Below, one piece after another: positions 13,101 through 23,200 of a stretch of 64,000 bases of DNA. This stretch comes from Owenia fusiformis (lineage: Eukaryota; Annelida; Polychaeta; Sabellida; Oweniidae): the NCBI GenBank assembly GCA_903813345.2, contig CAIIXF020000001.1, positions 19,423,915 through 19,487,914 of the forward strand, given 5' to 3'. The notes below the pieces were generated by a model that did not search any database, had not been told where the DNA came from, and was given only the letters and a program-made list of their open reading frames with translations. Each line of letters begins with the position of its first letter. The stretch's first letter is position 1. The position numbers and the translations under genes were made by a program.

Positions 13101-16100
13101 CTGAACAATGAAAATCCCCCCCCCCGACCAACAAAATCCTCGAAATTTGAACACCTGCCAATTTGAACGCTTTTGGCTGGTCCTATGGGTGTTCGGATTA
13201 GACAGGTTTTACTGTACTCCTATAAAGTCCGCAACGTTTCAATGTTTTATCTCCATTACATTCTGTCAAAATTTGATGTCAAAATTGATGAATTTCATGA
13301 AATGTAACAAAAATGGCAGATCCCATGTTAAACAAATGGGGAATGGTGGCTTAGGGGCAACTCAGATTTTGGAATATCTATTCAGCAAAAGATTTATTAA
13401 AAATACTTTCTAAGTAGAAAATTGAATGATTTTACGTTTTACATGCTAAATGTCTCGCTTATGTTGTTAAAATTAGCGATGCGGAGCGTTAAAGTAATTT
13501 TGACCACCTCAGTGAACCACCTGTGTTATTTCAATAAGAGGTTCATTAAAAAATTATTGAATTTGAAACCATTAACTTTTGTAAAGCCTGGACAATTAAA
13601 TCATATTTTTGTCGAGTAGACAATTTAGTAAATTTAATTATCTCTTACAATCTCAATTTTGAGAGCAATCGGATGGATGGATCGTTCCTCATATGACTTA
13701 TGGCAACCCAACCATTCCCCATTTGTTTTTACGGGATCTGCCATTTTTGTTAAATTTCATGAAATTCATCAATTTTGACATCAAATTTTGACCCATGTAA
13801 TGGAGATATAACATTGAAACGTTGTGGACTTTATAGTGAATAGAATCAAGATACAGATTTATTTTCTTTATTGGGATTTCTTTTGTTCCCCGCTTAGAAA
13901 ACAGTCTTTAAAAAAAGATGGGGGTTAACATGTAAACCTATGAGGTCCTTAACTTTTTTTGAGGAGTATATTATTGAATTCAAATTCAATTCAACTTTTT
14001 GGGTTTAAAGGTTTGAAATCCAGCTGCCATCTTGGAAACTACTTCTTAAGCAGAGCTCATTTTAGTGGTCCAACTCAAAAGAAAAATGCCACTTGAGTAG
14101 AAAGTGTAAAAATGCCACAGTGATTGAGTGACACTTGCAAAAATGAGGGGAAATTGTAAAAATTAAAAAACTCACCCAGAAGACTGTTTGAAGACCAAAT
14201 AAATACTATTTTAGCAACTCTACTATAATACTTTTGATGTTCAATATAGTTTGGATCAATTAAATTACAAGAAATACAATTATTTATGCCATAATAGTGT
14301 TTGTTGATTTTAAAATCTTTTCATTTGCTTCCGGAATCGATACTTTATTTTGTTCAGCGATACAAAAAATGATCATTCCTGGGGTAATAATAAAACATGC
14401 CTACTCGAGTTTGAAAAATGTAAACAAACAACTATCTTGGACATGTTTAACGAGTGAGTGGCGAGTATTGACATTCGAGTTACACCGCAAGCTCCTTTGT
14501 TCCTAAGTGGAAGCATTTGAAATTTGAACCAAATCCATCAACTGGCATTTGATTTAACAAAGTTAACATTTTATTAAGAAAAATGGCAGTCATTTTTCAA
14601 TTCAGCTGTCGTCTTGAAAATCAAAACAATGATGACCTTATGTAAACACATTTTGAAAGTAAACCCATTCCAATTGTTGAGGAGGATTTTGAATTAGCTA
14701 CCAATGTGTTGACAGATGGGCAGACAGAGGTTTTTTATGTAAAATGGTGGCCACTTTGAAATTCAGTGGTTATCTTGAAAACGACTTCTTGAGCAGAGCT
14801 GCTTTGTCCTTTGGTATCACCATGGGCTTTCAACTAATTGAAAGCCCATGAATCAAATCCATCGATTGGCATTTCAGTTATCAAAGATTATGTTCTTTTC
14901 AAGGAGAACTGGCTCCCAGGGATGTAATTTTGGTATGGTACGGAACGGTACAAATGGTCTCGGGACACGGTACTTTCGGGACGGGACAGAACATTAAAGA
15001 AAAATGATGCAATGTCTGATGATGGCTGTTTCACTTTCAGTTTCATTTTTCAAAATCATATTCAGAAATAAAAAACTTCAATTAAAATGATTTTTAAAGT
15101 TTCAACAAAATGCGTGATTTGTGTGATATTTGATCATAAAAATGCGTGATTTGCGTGATATTTGATCATACACGCTAAATTGATGCGTGATTTCTATTTT
15201 TCCAGCAAATGCGTGACAATCACGCCTAATGCGTGAGGGTTGACAGGGCAGTTATTACTTAGTTGAAGTATTACAATGTTTATTTTTGTGAAGTAATGCT
15301 TCATCAAATTGATAATTTTGTGCAAAAACTGTAGTATATCATAACAGACTGACATTCTAGTCAGCCAGCTGTTGGATACATACTATCGTACTGATATTAA
15401 CCCTTTCTGTCCCATGTCCCGAAACCCAAGCATCTGGGCCGAAATTTGGTCCAATAAAAACCGTGACACCTCTAGTATCATGGTAGAATATCAAGTTGGA
15501 ACCTGGAAGCTAAATAGCCAATCCTCGGTTTTTTATGAAAAATGATGACTTTTTTGAAATTCCAAGGCCATCTAGACGGTGAACACCGCCTCTTATGCGT
15601 TGGATTGTCGTAAGGACTTGCATTAATGGCGGTGTTTATCCTTGTAAATTCATGCCAATCTAAGTTTTTCTTGATTATTTTTGACGGTTCACTTTATTTT
15701 ATTCTTCTGCTTAGAATCTCTGCGTCATTTACAGAGAAATATAAACAAAATGGATACATTGATGATTTATACAAAAAATTACCATAGCTTTGTGGTTGTA
15801 GAAGGTTAAATTGTGCTAATTTTGTAGCAAAATCGCCGTTTGTCGCTACTGTTCACAAAATCTTTATGGCGGCTTCTATTCTCACGAGATTTGACGAGAG
15901 TAGCCATTGAATATTGCTGCCATCTATTTAACTATACAGAGTTTATATCATTCATTCGACCATCATGTATTCGATGGAAGAAATCAATGATCTCTATTCG
16001 CATAACTTAAAACCAAAGTTTGGATTTGATTTGAAGCCATAACAGTTACAAGACGTGATAACAAACATATTGAATCAAGAATCCACTATAGCAGTTTTAC

Positions 16101-16817
16101 CAACTGGTTATTGGAAAACATTACAACACGTGATCATCAAATTACGTCACGTCACGTGATCATCACACTGATTTATGCAACGCATGCGCACTTGAAATTA
16201 GGTCAGCGAAAATGTCAAGAAGACCGGTCAGAAATGCAATTTCGTCTTATCTGCAACGATTACACATAATTACTGTAATAAAGCGAGGCATTTATGGGTT
16301 CATTTTGAAGATTTTTGGTCCCGCTATCCAGTGGTGAAAGAATTTTCAAGATTGAGGTAAGATCTTGGGAGAAAAGTCAAAAACATCAGATCCGGACTTT
16401 TCAGCATTTCTTATATTTGATAAATTCACATTGCACGTTATGCACCCCTGGGGCCAACACGATCCTCAGAGACCCAGAGGGTGAATGAATGCACCTAAAG
16501 GCCATCTTGAAAATCTCTTCAGATCGTTACATAATCTTTCCGGCTCTCACTTAAATGCATTTGCTGCATTCTCTTGTTGCTCAGAAAAATAAGACATCTA
16601 GATGTAGATGTAGAATAAGATAAAATTAAAAAATCACAAAAATCAGAAATTTTGATCAACTTCCGGTCCACTAAATCTAATGTTTCTGCAAAACAAGCAT
16701 CGACCTACCTCTTTCCTTTCGTCCTTCTGGAAAACCAAGCAAAGGATCAAAAGTTGGTGGCTCCTGATACCGTGGCATCGAGTCAGGATTGGTGTATGTC
16801 GAAATAACGTGACCCAT
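10145..16817 (-). CDS. NDUFB7: NADH dehydrogenase 1 beta subcomplex subunit 7 (complex I B18)
   Basis: Accessory subunit of mitochondrial complex I, on the intermembrane-space side of the inner membrane. Three coding exons: 16817-16709, 11885-11717 and 10244-10145 (125 residues; human 137). Phases agree at both junctions (phase 1, then phase 2), with GTAGGT and GTAAGT donors and CAG acceptors. The protein starts MGHVIS, keeping Gly2 and the Ser6 of the N-myristoylation consensus known for this subunit, then has the conserved FDPLLGFPEGRKER block. A twin CX9C pattern is present (CVHKLMEYKKC and CAHERHDWDLC), typical of Mia40/CHCHD4-imported proteins, followed by the charged C-terminal helix LRMKEYEREKRL. 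Intron 1 is about 4.8 kb and carries several MITEs. The gene is head-to-head with FANCC. Confidence 0.93.
10307..10348 (+). repeat. 42-bp fragment of the GGGGTTTC MITE
   Basis: The sequence TTTCATTTATTTAGCCTG, followed by TTGTGAGAAATTCTAGTG and AAACCC, is identical to the right end of the MITE at 52617-52786. Here only one end remains, within NDUFB7 intron 2 just upstream of exon 3. Confidence 0.6.
10600..11065. repeat. palindrome-rich degenerate element in NDUFB7 intron 2
   Basis: Two neighbouring stretches are internally palindromic: 10612-10730 around TCACCCGGGAATATA / CCCGCTCCCGGGAA, and 10945-11060 around TTTTAGATATAGGGTATA / ATATAACCTATATCC. They look like small foldback repeats. No coding sequence is present. 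The rest of this intron (10245-11716) shows nothing else. Confidence 0.45.
11972..13216. mobile_element. pogo/Tigger-type non-autonomous element, 1.2 kb
   Basis: Left end TACAGTAAAACCTGTATATC; right end GACAGGTTTTACTGTA, bounded by TA. Just inside both ends is the wording CTAATCCGAACACC / GTTCGGATTAGACAGG, with several repeats of 'TTTGAACAC'. The interior holds three tandem copies of a unit with GGATTAAGAGAAAGGTG (12330-12560). No transposase frame is visible. It sits in NDUFB7 intron 1. Confidence 0.75.
13220..13836. mobile_element. MITE with long (about 125 bp) terminal inverted repeats
   Basis: The left arm starts CTATAAAGTCCGCAACGTTT and the right arm ends AACGTTGTGGACTTTATAG; the arms stay complementary for about 125 bp, through AATTGATGAATTTCATGAAA and CAAATGGGGAATGG. 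It begins only a few bases after the pogo-type element ending at 13216. No coding potential. Confidence 0.75.
13990..14900 (-). repeat. degenerate copies of the CCCACCGAAC tandem-repeat element
   Basis: Units reading 'AATTTGAACCAAATCCATCAACTGG', 'AAAATGGCAGTCATTTTTCAA', 'TTCAGCTGTCGTCTTGAAA' and 'AGCAGAGCT' match the minus-strand unit of the well-preserved elements at 43015-44218 and 57383-58632. About four worn, interrupted units are seen. Both ends of the element are lost. Confidence 0.6.
15109..15180 (+). repeat. two-copy tandem repeat (AATGCGTGATTTG)
   Basis: Two direct copies of a 36-bp unit, AATGCGTGATTTGYGTG followed by ATATTTGATCATA, then a third partial copy. It lies within NDUFB7 intron 1, in a stretch (14930-16700) where nothing else is recognised except a CACGTGATCATCA pair at 16126-16167. 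Confidence 0.5.
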
Positions 16818-17268
16818 TTTGCTGATTTTTTTTCCAGCAAAGGTCAAGAAGGAGTGAATTTATTCTAAAAATTTATTGGCCAATTGATGTTTGGACTATA
16901 ACTAGTTTGTAATAATGGATGCTAAAATACAAAGTTTTGTAGATTTTTACAGCTCAATATTTTGTCATTAAATTTCAGATTTTTTGAGACACAAGGATAC
17001 ATCGTTTGAAGATCTCCAATAGAAAAAACTGAATGAAATTTCGTGATTCTCTATGATTGCAGGAAAATCGTGAATACCTTTACGCAGTCAGGAGGTAAAA
17101 ATATCAACTTTTACATTTTTGTATTTGATAGTGTTTTATAGTAGTTTTCACCCATAATATCATCTAAATTTCATTCAGAAAAATAATGGATAGACAGTGA
17201 ATTAGTTATGTAGTATTTCATAGAAAGCTCTTTATTGCAGGAACTCCCATCCTCCTGCATGTGTCCAG
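16818..17268. promoter_or_regulatory. shared intergenic region of NDUFB7 and FANCC (candidate bidirectional promoter)
   Basis: The two start codons face away from each other with 451 bp between them. No repeat element interrupts it. A possible FANCC 5' untranslated exon lies at 17063-17094 (TTGCAG before it, GTAAAA after it), and a second acceptor, TTATTGCAG, ends at 17240, 28 bases before the FANCC ATG. If those splices are real, the core promoter lies in about 16818-17060. No TATA box is evident. This is an inference from arrangement, not from recognised factor sites. Confidence 0.5.
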
Positions 17269-20200
17269 ATGGCTCTCAAACACTTGGATCTGGATGTCTG
17301 GTTAGCAACATCTGTTGAATGGAGTCAAAAGCAGGTATGAGGGTAACAAGGCCGCCCGGCTCAAATGAGTTTGCCAATCAGCTCAATTGACTCCCATGAC
17401 AGTAAAGTCCATTTCACTGCTTCATTTCGTCAGTAGAACGGCAAAAATAAGAAATTGGGAGACCATTGTGCAATAATATATGGAAAAGTATATTCATAAT
17501 GTACATGAATGACATTTGTATATTTCAGATTTTTTAGTTTTTTGTGCAATAAGCCTGTGCCGTCTTGTAATTTGAAGAATTTCAGCCATGTTAATCTTAT
17601 TGAAAATAACATGGCAGAGAAACATCCAAATATAAGAGGCCACACACTTTATAAGCCAAACTAGAAGCAATCCAAGATATACAAATGTCATTCATGTACA
17701 TTATGAATATACTTTTCCATATATTATTGCACAATGGTCTCCCAATTTCTTATTTTTGCCGTTCTACTGACGAAATGAAGCAGTGAAATGGACTCTAGAC
17801 ACTTCATTGAGCAAATGGAAAAATCGGGGTCACCCCATTGGTCTGGATCTCATTGGTCTGGAATATACATGTAATTATCTGAATCCTTATGGTCCAATCC
17901 CCTTGGTCTGAAACTCACTTGTCCGAATTCCAATCATCTTAATCCCATTATCCGAATCCCTATGGTCTGAAAACACTCGTCTGCCAATCATCCGAATCCC
18001 AGTGGTCCAAATCTCATTCAGTCATTGGTCAGAACCTGATTGTCCAAATCCAGATCTTCAAGATCTGATTTCTGGGTGTCTCTCATGCTTTTTGAATCAT
18101 TAACATTAATTTAGAAATACTAAGGTGAGAGGGATTTCCCACCCCTTCAATAAGCACCAATGTTATATACATAAAATCCATAAAATGCACTGCTCTAGTT
18201 ATTTTAAAACCTTTTAAAAATGCACACAATTGAAAATTAAGATAACACAATATCTGAACCATTGAATATGGGAATCAAGAAGTCCTGCTCATGAATGCAC
18301 GATCCAGACATTATAAATAAAAAGTGTTGATAAAGTGCGGTAGTTGATGTTTATACGCCTAAATTATTTTTTGCAGAATATATCAACCCTTGCAGAGATA
18401 GTTGTGATGAGAGATGACCTGGAATCAACCTTGATATCTCTGAAAATTGAACTGGATAATCTGGTGAGCATTTGATTGTATGAGTCAGGCCTATAGCCAG
18501 CTTTTGTTAAGGGGGGGGGGCTTCATTTTTCAAAAAATTCCAGAGGGTTCACATTTTTCAACTTTGGACCAAATTCACTTGAAAAGTGATCAGAATGGTG
18601 AAAAACCGCATGATTTTGAAAGAATTTCTGCCCTGGCTATGGGCCTGTGAATAAAGTATATAATATGGAATCAATCAGTTGGAGTTTGCATGTGAAAAGA
18701 TTGTCAGATGCTTATGGGCTGAAAATGATTTACCTGACTGAAGCTACGTTTGTGTTTGTATTTTAGGGTGAAATCGGAATTGTATTTAAAAAATATCCTA
18801 GTATCGGTCACTTCCTGGGCAGACTGTGTGGGGTGAATGGCTTGTTGTTAAGCAAGGGGGTTTATTTGGCCCTCATGAAATGTGTCATGTGGTTCTATGT
18901 GGAAAACCCCAAATCGCCTGTTGAAGTAAAAGCAAAGCAATGGGCACTGGTAAGTTTTTAACATGTTTGCAGCAAAAGTATTTATCTCAAGATTAGTATA
19001 TCGCTACATAGTTTTGTAATTTATGCACTGTAGTGATGTAGATGGTCTGATCGTTATTGAAATGCTGATAACATTTACTACACTATGTTTCTGATGGTTT
19101 TGACATCACATGTGATTTGAACTAGATAATATAGCTGCTGACAAATCACAAACCATCTACAAAGAGGATTTGCAGATAGTAAAAACATGGATGTTCGTAT
19201 TTGATAGTTGTTTGGATATATAGTTTTTACTGTTCTGTGCATATACCTTATAAGGAATGAGTTAAGTCAAGATTGTGCTGCTTCAACATTTTTTCAGTCA
19301 CAATTAAGAAGTACTGTATCCTATGGAAAAGAACAGTTTCCCATGACTGCACTGAAGTCTACAGGCACAACACAGAGTACCTTCAACACTGTTTGTTTAC
19401 AACAAGTAAGTCCCCTTTAATTGCAATTAAATATTAGATACACACTATGTAGGACTTTCTTTCAGTACAAATGCTTGTACTTTGTACGACATTCTTTCTA
19501 GTGTGCAACTCATGTTGAGTTTCACCATATGAATGGCCTATGGTTATTAATTAAACTCATCGGCGCACTATTTAATTATTTTTGAAAGCTACTGATTGTA
19601 ATTGATTTATTAAAGATTAGGATTTTCATGCCTGCCAATTTGAAAGTGACATAAAATCTAAACCAACAGAGATAACACCACCAAAGTTTTACTCATGATT
19701 AGAAACATATGTATAAATCATATGTTAATGTATGAACTCATCACAATAAGACGCACTGATGATAAAAAAATCCTAAACACGTATATTGCAAAAAAAACAT
19801 AAGACCCTACTAAATGTTACCTTGAGTACCCCTGCAGCTTCCCTGGCCTGTCCCCCAGCCACAGAGTTGTCAGGCCCATCATCATTTTGAAATTTCATTT
19901 TCTGAGGCTTCAAATATTAGGCTTCACTACCAGAATCATTGAATATAGCAGCGATTCAATCATCATTACCCAGTCTAAATCTAGCCCTGGCTGCCATTTT
20001 TAAATACCACAATGTCTGATCACTCCCAGATTCGTATTTGTTTCAAAATCATTAAGTGACCAAAATAATTTTTTTCGATCATTTCTCTTCGCAAAATTAA
20101 TTTTAAATCACTTCCTGTCAATTTGAGTACCGAACATTGGCACTGCAATACTAGGGTGACATATTTTTAAGTCTGTTACAACTTCCCTATAGCTTGTCGA

Positions 20201-23200
20201 CCTGGAGTCGACGTAAGCCATGTAGCGTATTGGCGACAAAAGTCGCCTGAGCGCGCGAATGAGGTAATAACTATACATATACAAAATGATAGTTTATTAC
20301 ATTGCACTGTATTGCTTTGTATTGTATTTTATATTATACTGGATTGTATTTTATTGTATTGTATTGTACAGTATGTTGTATTGTATGGTATTGTATTGTA
20401 TTATATTGTAATGTATTGTATTGTTTCATATTGTATTGTGTTGTAATTATATTATACTGTATTTTACTCTATTAGGTGATCCAGGACCTCACCAAAGATC
20501 TACATGGCCCAACCAGGGAATGGGATCATAATTTACAATGTCATATACCCCACCAACCTAAAAAGGTCCCATCTCATACAATTAGAGATATCATAACGAT
20601 ACTGAAGGCTGTCTCAGGGGGCCAAGGCTGTGATGATCTAGAGGAGACACTGCTGAGGTATATAGCAAAATCAGAGCAGACAGTTGGAGTGAGAGAGGTG
20701 TATAAGACATTACAACAGCAATCAGGTTAGTTCCTTTCCCATACCAATGCCTCATAGCCCTGTGAAACAACCGTTACAACCATTTCAGTCTTTTCGACCT
20801 TTTTGATTTTCAACTATGCACCATTTCACCCTTTACAATGTGTTCATCATTTAAATCATTCAAATCCTTTCAAAAAAAAATCAAGAATCAGTGGTTGTGT
20901 ACAATATTGAAGATTGTTCAAGTAATGATTGTGGCTATTCATGTTTAGTTTTACATTTTTACAATTGCATTTTAGCGCACATTATTCTTCATTTTTAAAA
21001 CTTCAGTTTTTAGTTTACAATTGCCCTGATGAAACTTCTCCTTTAAAAAACTCATGCTCGTCGTATATATTATACAAGCTATATTTTGCTCTTATGATTT
21101 TCATTGAAAATAAAACAATATTCCAAGTCCACCTCTAGAGGTATTTTCAATTGTGAATTGTAGTAGAGTAAATACTTTGTTTCAGACTTGAGTTATGGTG
21201 CTAAATTGATCCTCTGGTCTAACTACCTGCCTCATCTTGAAAGAACATTACTAGAACTATTGAGGTCCCACTTGAATGATGAGGGCTCTAGAATTGATAA
21301 GATGTGCAACATTAAACAATCTATGTTGGTATGTTATTTTTAAAACATGATGATTTGGTTTACAACTTCTACAAAAAAAATCCAAAATGAGCAGCCTCGG
21401 AATAATTATTATGATGTATACAGTTCTCATCTTTAACTAATGACCATCTTCCCTTAAGAAATGATAATTCACATATATGTAGGCAAGGTGTGTCTGTCCA
21501 AACACAGTATTTCATATAACTGCAGTGCATAATATCACCAATCACCCCATCTAAGGTCACTCATTATACAGTTGTCAAGGTGAAAACTTGCTTTGCCAAC
21601 TTGACTCTTGAAAAAGTTTCATTGAAAATATGTTCTTTAAGTGATTTCCTATCCTTTAAAGTCCCCGTCTAAAGTTTGAAAATATTTTTTTATCATTCAT
21701 TTACTATTTTTCAGGACTTAAAAAGTGATTTTAGAGATTTTTGAACAAAAAAAATTTTTTGAAAAAAAAGTTGTGAGCATTCCATTTCTCAAATATTCAA
21801 ATTTCCCGCCATTTTTTGAAATTTCTTAATCATCAAATAATTCTTAATGCATTTCAAAAAAGATTATCTTTTTAACACCAATGCAAAGATTGAACAAAAG
21901 ACACACTATTTCAATAATAAAATGTCATATTTAATGGGCCACTTCAATGTTTTAGCTTATCAAAAATATTTTGAAACATAAGTGATGTCACTAAGGTAAC
22001 AAAAACTTTTTGAAAAAAATTGAATTTTTTTTTTCGATGTCAATATTTTCTAAATATGTTAGACTTTCATAAAAAAACAATGTTGATTGTCTAACCAGGT
22101 TAAAAGGAAGAATAAATTATGTTTTAGATATCATTGTACCATTGGTTTCTATGAGAACTAAAATTTTGAAATGCATTTTTCTCAGAACCATTTTCATGCA
22201 CTGATAAGTTCATTTCTCGGTTGTTTATCAACCGATTTTCTTAATTTTTTCGGCAAAAAACATGGGAGGATGAATGCTATGCATTGGTATGAATTGTGGC
22301 TAATTAGAAGATATGGGTGACCTCTAAAAGTTGGTTTTAAATAAATTCACAAATTTTGGAACAAAAAGTCTATCAAAAACCACTTTTTGAAATTTAAAAA
22401 AAAAGTTTCACATATCACACTTTGATAACATTGGGTAAGACTACAATATAAGCCAAAGTGGTTTAAACTTTACACGGGGCCTTTAAGTGACATGGTAAAG
22501 AATATTTGCAATGTGTAAAAAGGATTTAAGCCCGAGGCTCAATGTATTGTGGAATGACCATTCCTTTCAGGCATTGTTTCCTAAAATTATACTTAAATGA
22601 CATTTTGTCGTTTTTATGTTGACAGAATTGAAGCAATTTTATTCCCAGATTTAAAAAATTAGAACTGAACTTCCAGAACACTTTCCCTATGTTTTCTCAT
22701 GTATTTCCAGGACAGAGCTTGTGCTGAAAGGCCTTACATATATGATACAGTGTTCTGGATTTTGGAAAACCTGTATGAAAAGAGTGGATGGGATCCATGC
22801 ATCAGTGACTTCATAGGCTTGTTACATTCATCCATTGTGGAATTGATTTACATGTCAAATGCACAAGTAAGCAAAATTATGATAATTATATCGTAAAACC
22901 TGTATAATCAAACACCTCTCAAATTGGAACACCTCTCACTTTGAGCACTTGTAATGTCCCATTGATTTACATGTTAAAAAACCTTGAAATGGCTGGTCCC
23001 ATTGCTATTCGTATTAGAAAGGGTTTGCTATACATGTATTTGAAAAAAATAATAAAGAGAAAATGATAATTACATAGTAGTTTTTATTATGTACATTCCA
23101 GTTATCAACTGCCCCACTGAAGTGCTGTAGATCTTGGCTCCACTCCCTTGTCAATCTTATACAACTGAGCTCCAAAAGTAGGTATATTTCAGTGAGGATA

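Noticed and set aside
17430-17691. Minus-strand frames of 65-71 codons across the inverted repeat
   Set aside because: They run from one hairpin arm through the loop, lack family resemblance and sit in an intron; no reason to think them genes.
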